Source: a bacterium
GTDB taxonomy: Bacteria; Planctomycetota; UBA1135; UBA2386
Direction: 5' to 3'
Assembly: GCA_030432695.1 (NCBI GenBank)
Contig: JAUILN010000006.1
Coordinates: forward strand, 248,001-312,000
Length of the DNA: 64,000 bases
Positions within the stretch are counted from its first letter, which is position 1, and each line of letters opens with the position of its first letter. The notes beneath the pieces are model-generated. The model was not told where the DNA came from. It was given only the letters and a program-made list of their open reading frames with translations, and ran no database searches. Below are positions 16,080-23,810 of this stretch, piece by piece. The translations under genes and the position numbers were made by a program.

Positions 16080-19000
16080 GTCAGGCCCGTTGGATCGACG
16101 AATTCAGGCTCGTGCGGGAGATCGGTCGAGGTGGCTTCGGCATCGTCTACGAGGCGGTGCAGTCCGGGGTCGAGCGCCGGGTCGCACTGAAGGTCTACGA
16201 CGCGGCCTACGCGCTCGATTCCGCCGAGGGGCTCGCCCGGGAGGCCGCGTGCGCGAGCCGGATCGAGCACCCGAATTCGTTGCCTGTCTACCGTGTCGGT
16301 GTCGCCGACGGGGTCCCCTATCTCGCGATGCGGCTAGTCGACGGGGCGTCCCTGGCAGATGTCTTGAAGAGCCTGGTGTCGGCGGCGCAGCAGGGTCAAC
16401 GTCTCCGTCGTTCGGACTTCCTGGCGGCGGCACGGCAGGCCGTCGGAAAGTCCGTGGCGGCCCGGCCGTCCGAGGTCGAAGACCGCAACCATTACGACAC
16501 CGTGGTCGAACTCGCGGCTCAGGCCGCCGATGCTCTGGCCGCAGCCCACGCGGCCGGCATCGTGCACCGCGACGTCAAGCCGTCGAATCTCTTGTTGGAG
16601 GGTGACGGCCGGCTGTACGTCGCCGACTTCGGCCTCGCCCGCGACGAGACCGTGGCGACCTTGACGCGGACCGGGGCCTTCGCAGGGACGCCTCGCTACC
16701 TCAGTCCCGAACAGGCGCGCGGCGATCGTGCTGCGGTGGGTGCGCGGAGCGACATTTACAGTCTCGGGCTGACCCTGTTCGAGCTGATCACCCTGCGGCC
16801 TGCGCACGACGGCGAGACCACCGCGGCGGTGCTCGACAGCATCCATCGCGGCACGGTTCCGGAGCTGCGGCGGGTCTGTCCTGGCGTGCCCATGGACCTG
16901 TCCAACGTGGTGGCGAAGGCGGTGTCGGCCGATCCCCGTGATCGGTACCCGGACATGCAGAGCTTCGCCCGCGATCTACGCCGCTTCCTGGCGCACGAGG
17001 CGGTCGAGGCGCATGCACCCGGGTTCGCGAAGCGCTTGCTTCGCCGGGTCCGGCGTCGTCCGGTCGCAGCGACGGGTCTCGCTCTGGTGGCTTCCGGAGT
17101 CTTCGTCCTCGGAGTCCTATCGCTCAGATCGGTTGTGGGCGACTGGAGCACGGTTTGGCGAGCGGAGGAGCTTCACGACGATGCTGTCGCGGCGGTGCTC
17201 AAGCGCCTCGATGCGCATCTCCAACAAGAGCAATGGGACTCCGTGCTGGCTACCTGGTCGGCTCTCGACCGGTCCGTTCGATCGAATTCGACCGTCGTGG
17301 CTCGGGCCCGCGAGGCGGCTGCTTCGTTGGAAGCCGCATTGTGGGCCATGGAACAGGACCTGGCGGCGAGAGTCGAGGAACTCGATTGGGCAGCAGCCGA
17401 GCGACACGAGAAAACCGTCAAGGATTGGCGGACGCTGTTCGTGCGGCCCGTGCTCCGGGAGGTCACGGAGCAACTGGCATCGCCGGCCTCCGCCACGGCG
17501 GTCGCGTTGGACCGGATCGCCGCTCGAAGGGCTCTGCTGGAGACCTGTCCCGCTGCACGAGACCTCTGGAGCACCGACGACGTGCTCGTCGCGGGCGCAT
17601 ATCGGGCGCTGCTGAGAGAGTGGTTGCGGCTGGATGCCAACGGTTCGGCGCTGGTGCTGCAGATCGGAGAGCACGGGCCCGGGCTTCTTCGGTCAGAGGA
17701 CTACTTCGAACTGACTCGACGCCGCCTGCCGGCTGTCGACCTACCGTTGGTGTTCGGTGGTTACGCCATCGACGACACCGTCACCGGGCGGAAGGACCTC
17801 GGTAGCGGGATTCCGCCTGGTTCACTGGTGCTGGCGTTTCGGAAGACTCCTCGATTCGGGTCGGAGGACGATCCGTTCGCGGCTCGAGCGACTGGTTCGG
17901 CGCCAGCGTCGTTCCAGGCAAAGGCGCGGGCGGTCGCCGCAGCTGGTGGCTCGGGGTTGTTGATCGTCTGTCGGTCCGACGCAGAGGAGGCGGACCTCGA
18001 GTCGTTGCCGTCGGGCCTGCAGTTGGCTGTCCCCGTCGTGGTGGTGCGGCGAGAGCGGCTTGTCCCGATTCTCGGAGCCGCCGGATTCGACCTCGCTCGG
18101 CTCGCCGAGCAATGCGCGGGGAGTCCGCTTCCCGAGTCGATCCCGCTCGGGTCGGGCTCTCTTCGTGACGGATTCCGGGAGCAGCCATCCAGACTCGCCC
18201 ACTGCACGGATCTCCTGTTGCCCACGATCACTCCGCGGCTGGCGGCCGAGCCGAAGCGAGGCGTGGCTGCCGCGATAGCCTGGTTGCTTGCGCGGAGCGA
18301 CTCGGAGTCCGCGGAACAAGCCCTGCGGGCCGTGCTCGATCCCGAGCGCTGGAGCGGGCTGGCGCCGGGGTCTTACGAGGCGGAGTCGCTTCAGGATGTC
18401 ACCGGCGCTGCGCTTTCGGTCCTGGCCAGGTTGCGCCGACCGAGACTTCTCGCGGAACTGGAGCAGCTGGTCGATTGGGGTCTCACGCAGCAGAGGTTCT
18501 TCGGCGGCGAGTTCAGGGTGGTCGAGGTGTTGGAGTTGCTCGATTCAGGGCCTGAGCCGGTGGCCATCCAGCTCGGGCCGCGGCGTTGGCACGGACAGGC
18601 CGTTGGATCGGGCGCAGTGTCCGAGGACGACGGGGCCTGGCGTCCCGCGGATGAGCAGCCAGTTCGACTGGCGGAGCTGGCGCTGGTGACGCTCGAGGTG
18701 ACGGATCCGAATCGTGCGACCCGCTTCCTTCTTCCTTACGCGGAGCGCGGCAGCTGGGTGGCCACGGAGTTCTTGGCGGCGCGTGGGGACCCGAGATGGA
18801 AGGTGGGAGCGAGACGGGCGGTCGAGATTCTGGCGCCTGGCGAGCTGCCCGGTGTCGGTGGCTCTTGGCGGGCCGAGCGCGATGACGAGTGGCGTCGTGA
18901 AAGATGGCGGTGGTTCGTCGGCCGGCTGGCGGATGCCGGTGAGAACCTCGGGGCCGCCGAACTGATCGCGGAGCTGGACGTCGCACGCGCGAAGAAGGAC

Positions 19001-20038
19001 TGGAACGAGTGTGTCGACATCTACGGAATGCTGCGGAGGTTCGCCGACGCGGGAGATACCGAGGCCCTGTGGCGCGTGTGGATCGACATCCAGCTCGATC
19101 TCGCGGGGCCCGAGGTGGCCGGGGCAGGGCGCTTCGAGGACGTCGTTCGGTCCCAGCTCCTGCAGGATGTCTCCTTCGTCCTTCATGAGCGCCTACCGCT
19201 TCTCGACGCAGAACTCGCCAAGGCCCTCGATAGCGGCGAGGAGTGGCTTCGTCGCGCGGTCCTGGCTTTCCTCCAGGCGCGTGGGCCCGATTTCCTTCCG
19301 GGTGGCACTCGTGCCGCCGTCCAGCGCTGGGTCGAAGCAGCTTCTCCTGGTGACCGACTGCCAGGCTTGCTGGTGTATCGCCGGGTCGATGCCTGGATCT
19401 TGGAACTCGCGGACCAGGCCTATCGCGCCGGCGCACCTGAAGTTCAGGAGGCGCTTCGTGGTTGGCTGCTCTCGAGCGTGGACCTGCGAGAGTTGTTCAA
19501 CGTCGAGCACGAGCCGTACCAGGGTTCCGTGATCGGGTGGTTGGGCGAGACGGTCGTCGAGCAGTGTTCCGCGCTCATCCGGAGTCTGAGGGAAGGGCAG
19601 CTCACTCCCGACCCCCGATATCCCACGTCGACCTGGTCGCCCTTGCTTTGCCAGCGCCTGGGAGACTTGATCGAGGCGATCGAAGCCGGTGTTTCCGACG
19701 AGGACGTCTGGTTTCTATCGAGGCTCATCGACGTGGCGCGCAGGGCTCAGGCGGTGCATGTTCGAAGCCTCGGGGTCCGGGCTGCAAAGGTCCTCGTGGA
19801 TCGAACGGACGAGAACAGGGACTTCGCCCTGCGTGGGCTAGCCAACTCGCTCTATCGGGTCGAGGAGTTCGAGGGTGCTCTCGAGGCAGCGGAGCGGGCT
19901 ATCGATCAGGCGCCAGACGAGGAGCGGCGGGAATCGGCCCGGGAGTTCCTCGAGGACCTACGGGGTCACGTGGAGCGAAAGCGGCAGGAGTCCGCTGACT
20001 CCGGGACGACGGAGGATGTCGGTTCCGACAAGCGCTGA
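16076..20038 (+). CDS. Transmembrane Ser/Thr protein kinase with protease-associated-like domain
   Basis: A 1320-residue kinase, coupled to the one before (ATG overlaps its TGA, Shine-Dalgarno GGGAGGA). The kinase domain is at about residues 8-305: GRGGFGIVYEA, VALKVYD, HRDVKPSN near 163, DFGLA. A TM helix (ATGLALVASGVFVLGVLSL) lies near 330-350. In the extracytoplasmic tail, about residues 558-668 resemble the PA (protease-associated) domain of M28-type peptidases: a VFGGYAIDD start, a PPGSLVLAFR strand, a KARAVAAAGGSGLLIV helix-strand and a VPVVVVRRE strand, in the usual order. No peptidase catalytic motif follows; the rest is helical and ends in a TPR-like unit (FEGALEAAERAIDQAP). Possibly a sensor kinase in which the PA-like domain binds a peptide or partner protein. 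Confidence 0.88.
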   Translation: MSQARWIDEFRLVREIGRGGFGIVYEAVQSGVERRVALKVYDAAYALDSAEGLAREAACASRIEHPNSLPVYRVGVADGVPYLAMRLVDGASLADVLKSLVSAAQQGQRLRRSDFLAAARQAVGKSVAARPSEVEDRNHYDTVVELAAQAADALAAAHAAGIVHRDVKPSNLLLEGDGRLYVADFGLARDETVATLTRTGAFAGTPRYLSPEQARGDRAAVGARSDIYSLGLTLFELITLRPAHDGETTAAVLDSIHRGTVPELRRVCPGVPMDLSNVVAKAVSADPRDRYPDMQSFARDLRRFLAHEAVEAHAPGFAKRLLRRVRRRPVAATGLALVASGVFVLGVLSLRSVVGDWSTVWRAEELHDDAVAAVLKRLDAHLQQEQWDSVLATWSALDRSVRSNSTVVARAREAAASLEAALWAMEQDLAARVEELDWAAAERHEKTVKDWRTLFVRPVLREVTEQLASPASATAVALDRIAARRALLETCPAARDLWSTDDVLVAGAYRALLREWLRLDANGSALVLQIGEHGPGLLRSEDYFELTRRRLPAVDLPLVFGGYAIDDTVTGRKDLGSGIPPGSLVLAFRKTPRFGSEDDPFAARATGSAPASFQAKARAVAAAGGSGLLIVCRSDAEEADLESLPSGLQLAVPVVVVRRERLVPILGAAGFDLARLAEQCAGSPLPESIPLGSGSLRDGFREQPSRLAHCTDLLLPTITPRLAAEPKRGVAAAIAWLLARSDSESAEQALRAVLDPERWSGLAPGSYEAESLQDVTGAALSVLARLRRPRLLAELEQLVDWGLTQQRFFGGEFRVVEVLELLDSGPEPVAIQLGPRRWHGQAVGSGAVSEDDGAWRPADEQPVRLAELALVTLEVTDPNRATRFLLPYAERGSWVATEFLAARGDPRWKVGARRAVEILAPGELPGVGGSWRAERDDEWRRERWRWFVGRLADAGENLGAAELIAELDVARAKKDWNECVDIYGMLRRFADAGDTEALWRVWIDIQLDLAGPEVAGAGRFEDVVRSQLLQDVSFVLHERLPLLDAELAKALDSGEEWLRRAVLAFLQARGPDFLPGGTRAAVQRWVEAASPGDRLPGLLVYRRVDAWILELADQAYRAGAPEVQEALRGWLLSSVDLRELFNVEHEPYQGSVIGWLGETVVEQCSALIRSLREGQLTPDPRYPTSTWSPLLCQRLGDLIEAIEAGVSDEDVWFLSRLIDVARRAQAVHVRSLGVRAAKVLVDRTDENRDFALRGLANSLYRVEEFEGALEAAERAIDQAPDEERRESAREFLEDLRGHVERKRQESADSGTTEDVGSDKR

Positions 20039-20041
20039 CCC

Positions 20042-20059
20042 GTTGGGCATTCGCCCGAC
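20042..20059. terminator. Hairpin between convergent genes
   Basis: GTTGGGC-ATTC-GCCCGAC forms a 7-bp stem with one G-U pair and a tetraloop. It fills the 23-base gap between the kinase stop and the top6B stop on the other strand, and could end transcription from both sides. No U-tract. Confidence 0.4.
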
Positions 20060-20061
20060 CC

Positions 20062-21891
20062 TCACAACTTCCGACTCTTCTCCAGCACCACCGTCAGGTC
20101 GTCCACGCACTTGTCGCGCTTCTTGTCGTCGAAGCCCAGCAGCTCCTGCAGCGCCTCGCCGATGATCGGGATGTAGGTCTGGATGTAGTTGCGCTTCTTG
20201 TGCTCGCCGAGCAGCTTGCGGCCCTTGCGGATGTGGGTGCCCAGCTTGCGGCCGCACTCCTGCAGCGCCAGCTTCAGCTCCTTGATGATCTCGTCGTAGT
20301 GCGCAATCGCCTCCTTCGACTCGGAGGTGAACGGCACCCACACCGAGGCGATGTGCACGAAGATCACCATCGGGCCGACCGGCACTGCGCCGCGTGGCTG
20401 CTGCAGGCCGTAGCCGCGCCAGTTGGTGCCGATCACCGCCTTGGTCACAGCGCACGCCGACTGCTGGAACAGCAGCGGCACCCGGTTGGCGAAGCGGATC
20501 AGCCGCGCCGGCTGGTCGGCCTCGGCCAGGAGCTGTTCCTCGGCGAGCTGCTTGCGGCGCTTCTTCTTGGCCTCGTCCTCGAAGATCTTGCCTTCCTCGT
20601 ACTCGAGCGTGTCGCCCGGCCGCCCGTAGGCGATGCCCGCCTCGACCTGGAACGGGTGGCCGCGGTAGACCACCGGCCCGCGGGTCCGCGCCACGTAGAA
20701 GTCGGCTTCGACCTCCTTCTGCAGCCCGCGCAGGATCCCCTCCTCGCCGATCGGCGCGATGCAGGTCGCCGGCGGCGCCATGATCTTCGTCGCGTCGATG
20801 GCCTTCTTCAGCGCCACCGACTCCTCGCGCGCGATCCGCTTGGGGTGGGCGCGCTCGGAGATCTTCGCGGTCTTGCAGATCTCGAGGGCAACCTTCGGGC
20901 CGACCCGTGAGAAGTCGCGCTGCAGGAACAGGTGGACCCACTTCTCGGCGGTCTCCTGGAGCATCTTCTGCAGGATGCCGAGTTCCACGCCGTGCGGGTG
21001 TGGCTTGATCTCGTCGGTCTCGACCGGCAGCTCCTTGGTCGCCGGCAGGTACTCGACCACCTCGCCGTCGGGGTCCTTGAAGGTGAACTTCACGTGCGGG
21101 TTGGCGACCGCGCAGAGCTTCAGGAACTCGCCGACGCTGCGCTGCCCCTTGCGGAACTCGCCCTCCAGGTCGATCTCGACCCGCGTGCCCTGCACCTTGC
21201 CTTCCCACTCGATCTCCTCCTCCTTGGAGATCGGGTTGTTGCGGGCGGTGTCGATGCGGACCGTGTAGGCGTGCGCCTTGGCGCGCTTGCCCGGCTTGCT
21301 CTTCACCCGCACCGGGTGGCCGGTGGTGAGCTGGCCGTACATGCCCGCCGCCGAGATGCCGATGCCCTGCTGGCCGCGCGACTGGCGCAGCCGGTGGAAC
21401 TTCGAGCCGTAGAGCAGCTTGCCGAAGATGTTCGGCACCTGGGCCTTCACGATGCCCGGGCCGTTGTCCTCGATGGCGATCGTGAAGACGTTGTCCTGCT
21501 TGGGGTTCTTGGCGATCTCGACGACGATCTCCGGCAGGATCCGCGCCTCCTCGCAGGCGTCGAGCGAGTTGTCGACCGCCTCCTTCACCGCGGTGAGCAG
21601 CGCCTTCCGCGGACTGTCGAAGCCCAGCAGGTGGCGGTTCTTGGTGAAGAACTCGGAGACCGAGATCTCCCGCTGCGATTTCGCCATCTGCTCGGCGGTC
21701 TTGCCGCCAGAGCTCTTGGTCTTCTTCGCAGCCGCCTTGGGTGCAGGGTCCTGCTCCGGCGACTTCTCCGATGTGCTGCTCTCGGTCACGGGCTTCTTGC
21801 TCACTCCCATCTCGGCCTCACGGCGCGGAGTGGGTCGGGCCGCCGCCGCCGGCTCGGCGTCGTCGAAGAGCGCGCGCTGCCTGTGCGTCAC
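20062..21891 (-). CDS. top6B: DNA topoisomerase VI subunit B (GHKL ATPase)
   Basis: ATP-binding subunit of topoisomerase VI. The GHKL fold is visible: the N-box KEAVDNSLDACEEA near residues 100-113, DNGPGI near 141-146, and the ATP-lid segment GQQGIGISAAGMYGQ near 172-186. A linker and transducer domain follow, with the motif TNWRGYGLQQPRG near 490 that holds the conserved switch-type region of the family. At 609 residues it is slightly longer than archaeal forms because of a charged Lys/Pro-rich N-terminal extension. GTG 21891 is chosen for its GGGAGG Shine-Dalgarno; ATG 21810 (MGVSKKPV) is an alternative. Subunit A is at 2702-3832 on the same strand, not adjacent as in many archaea. The pair should form an A2B2 enzyme relaxing or decatenating DNA. 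Confidence 0.93.
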   Translation of the reverse strand: MTHRQRALFDDAEPAAAARPTPRREAEMGVSKKPVTESSTSEKSPEQDPAPKAAAKKTKSSGGKTAEQMAKSQREISVSEFFTKNRHLLGFDSPRKALLTAVKEAVDNSLDACEEARILPEIVVEIAKNPKQDNVFTIAIEDNGPGIVKAQVPNIFGKLLYGSKFHRLRQSRGQQGIGISAAGMYGQLTTGHPVRVKSKPGKRAKAHAYTVRIDTARNNPISKEEEIEWEGKVQGTRVEIDLEGEFRKGQRSVGEFLKLCAVANPHVKFTFKDPDGEVVEYLPATKELPVETDEIKPHPHGVELGILQKMLQETAEKWVHLFLQRDFSRVGPKVALEICKTAKISERAHPKRIAREESVALKKAIDATKIMAPPATCIAPIGEEGILRGLQKEVEADFYVARTRGPVVYRGHPFQVEAGIAYGRPGDTLEYEEGKIFEDEAKKKRRKQLAEEQLLAEADQPARLIRFANRVPLLFQQSACAVTKAVIGTNWRGYGLQQPRGAVPVGPMVIFVHIASVWVPFTSESKEAIAHYDEIIKELKLALQECGRKLGTHIRKGRKLLGEHKKRNYIQTYIPIIGEALQELLGFDDKKRDKCVDDLTVVLEKSRKL

Positions 21892-22057
21892 GGATCGGCC
21901 TCCCTGCTCCGGGTTCGCGGGTTCTGCGGTTCCTGTTCGCCGGAGGCCCGCCGCCCGCGGGCCGGGGATCCGGCGGCGAGCGGGGATGGTAGTCGGGGGG
22001 CGGGGCGGGTGCACGCGTGAGGTCGTGCCGGGGCGGGGTCGCGCCGGAGGGCGACCC

Positions 22058-23038
22058 TCAGGTTCCGATCACCGCGGTTCCCTTGCCCGTGACGCTGATC
22101 GTCGCCGCCTCGAGCTGGTAGCCCTGCACGTAGAAGGCGCTGCTGGCGAGGTTCATGTCGTTGGGGATCGGCAGCGAGAGGGCCGCGGTGGTGCCCGGAA
22201 TCATCGGCGCGGCGAGATCGACGCTGACCTCGACCTGGCAGCTCGGCGCCGCGAACGGCAGCAGCAGGTCGAGACTGATCGGCAGCGGACCGCCGTTCCA
22301 GAAGGAGTCGGAGACGCCGATCACCAGGAAGGGGATGCCCGCCGGAGCTGCGTTGGTCACGTCGACCTGCCAGGGCTGGCCGACCCGCGGGTAGCCCGGT
22401 GAAGTCAAGACACCGTCGCCGGCACTGCTCGGGCAGCCGCGACCGGACACGCCGAACGAGCCGCGCACGCCGACGAAGAACTCGATCTCGAAGCGACAGT
22501 CCTGCGACGCCGGGTGCGGTGCGTAGCCGGCGATCAAACCGGTGCCGCCGGTGTAGATGTCCGGACCCGGAGGGCCGTTGCGTGGCTCGGTCTCGAGGGA
22601 GACCGCGATGTCCAACCCGCCGGCACTGCCGGTCGACGACATCACCGCCCAGTACTCGGTGTGGAAGCTCAGCGCGGGCTGAGCGAACGTCCACACCAGC
22701 GGCGTGTGGAAGGTCAGCCCGTTGGTGTCCAGCGAGTTGGTCGAGCTCGCGACGAAGTTGCCCCCCGCGTTCGGATCCCCGTCGTACAGGTTCAGGAAGG
22801 TCGTCGTCGACGGCGCCACCGCACCCGAGTTGCCGGCGTAGAGCGTGATCTGCGTGAGCGGCAGCGTCGCCGGCATGCCCGGATCCGGCGCGATCCCGAC
22901 CGACGGAGTGAAGGTCTGGCCGGTCGCGCGATTCCCGAAGTTGTCGGTGCCGACGGGTTGGGAGATCAGGTACTGCTGCGCGAGCGCGGGGGTCGCGGTG
23001 AGGAGGAGGGTGGCGAGGGAGACGGAGATCGATCGCAT
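22058..23038 (-). CDS. Secreted protein with recurrent C-terminal module
   Basis: An exported protein of 326 residues with a clear signal peptide (LATLLLTATPALAQ) and a GAGG Shine-Dalgarno. Residues 22-190 form a beta-rich domain with the phrase FHTEYWAVMSSTG, reminiscent of choice-of-anchor-type domains, but I cannot assign a family firmly. From about residue 193 a variant of the recurrent module follows (GRGCPSSAG, PRVGQPWQVDVTNAAP, LSLPIPNDMNLASSAFYVQG) and ends at the C-terminus (GTAVIGT). No catalytic motif. Likely a surface or extracellular structural or binding protein. It is divergently transcribed from the sigma factor gene, with a 193-base gap between. Confidence 0.65.
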   Translation of the reverse strand: MRSISVSLATLLLTATPALAQQYLISQPVGTDNFGNRATGQTFTPSVGIAPDPGMPATLPLTQITLYAGNSGAVAPSTTTFLNLYDGDPNAGGNFVASSTNSLDTNGLTFHTPLVWTFAQPALSFHTEYWAVMSSTGSAGGLDIAVSLETEPRNGPPGPDIYTGGTGLIAGYAPHPASQDCRFEIEFFVGVRGSFGVSGRGCPSSAGDGVLTSPGYPRVGQPWQVDVTNAAPAGIPFLVIGVSDSFWNGGPLPISLDLLLPFAAPSCQVEVSVDLAAPMIPGTTAALSLPIPNDMNLASSAFYVQGYQLEAATISVTGKGTAVIGT

Positions 23039-23194
23039 GGCTGGGAGCCTCGTGGGCGTGAGGGAGGACGTGGTCCGCGTCCTGCGCTTGCCAGGGCGGG
23101 GGACAGCGTGACACGGAATCGATGCGGGGACCTCGGGGGGCCTTGCGGTTTCTCGCGAAGAGGGGACTGGACGCGAACCTCGCCCCGCACCGAC

Positions 23195-23223
23195 TTGCCC
23201 TGACTTCCTCGACGCTTCAGACT
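23195..23223 (+). promoter_or_regulatory. Candidate promoter of the sigma factor-kinase operon
   Basis: TTGCCC (23195-23200), a 17-base spacer and CAGACT (23218-23223) precede the GTG start at 23232 by 8 bases, which would give a leaderless or nearly leaderless mRNA. The -35 resembles those at 28632 and 32052. Confidence 0.4.
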
Positions 23224-23231
23224 CCTGCGCC

Positions 23232-23774
23232 GTGGAAGACGATCGACTCGTCGAGCGAGCGACGCAGCTGGCGAGGGCCTACGTGCGGGCCCGGATGGGC
23301 GATCGGCTGCGCGCTTTCGAGCAGTCGGACGACGTGGCCCAGAGCGCGCTGCGAGAGGTCTTGCAGGACCTCGATGGCCGGGCCCTGCGCGATGTGGAGG
23401 ATCTCGACGCCTGGGTACGACTGTGCATCGAGCGCAAGCTGAGCGACCGGGCGAGGTTCCATGGGCGGCAGAAGCGGGATGCCGCGCGGCTCGGTGGTGG
23501 TCTGAACGGCAACGAACCGCTGGACGAGCAGACGCCGAGTCGTCTGGTGTCGGCGCGCGAACAGGCGGAGCGCGTCGAGTCGGCCTACCTCGAGGCCCTG
23601 GCGAGTCTGGATGCCGACGAACGGGTCGCGATCCAACTGCTGCGCGGCGGGGCGAGCTACGCGGAGGTCGGGGAACGGATCGGGCGGTCCACCGGTGCGG
23701 CGAGGATGTTCGTCAGTCGGGCTCGGAGTCGGCTCGGCATGGCGATGAAGCGCGGACTCGGAGAATCTCCGTGA
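23232..23774 (+). CDS. RNA polymerase sigma factor, ECF-like sigma-70 family
   Basis: A 180-residue protein with sigma-70 regions 2 and 4. Region 2 covers about residues 5-75 (SDDVAQSALREVLQDL is the region 2.1-2.2-like helix, and LDAWVRLCIERKLSDRAR fits 2.3-2.4). Region 4 covers about 115-170, with a helix-turn-helix (ASYAEVGERIGRSTGAARMF). It starts with GTG close to a candidate promoter and has no Shine-Dalgarno. The kinase gene begins 36 bases downstream, a pairing often seen in Planctomycetota, where kinases are thought to control linked sigma factors in place of anti-sigma proteins. No anti-sigma gene is present. Target promoters unknown. Confidence 0.85.
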   Translation: MEDDRLVERATQLARAYVRARMGDRLRAFEQSDDVAQSALREVLQDLDGRALRDVEDLDAWVRLCIERKLSDRARFHGRQKRDAARLGGGLNGNEPLDEQTPSRLVSAREQAERVESAYLEALASLDADERVAIQLLRGGASYAEVGERIGRSTGAARMFVSRARSRLGMAMKRGLGESP

Positions 23775-23810
23775 CGCTCGGCCGCCGCTGACGCGCATCG
23801 GGCCGTGGGC

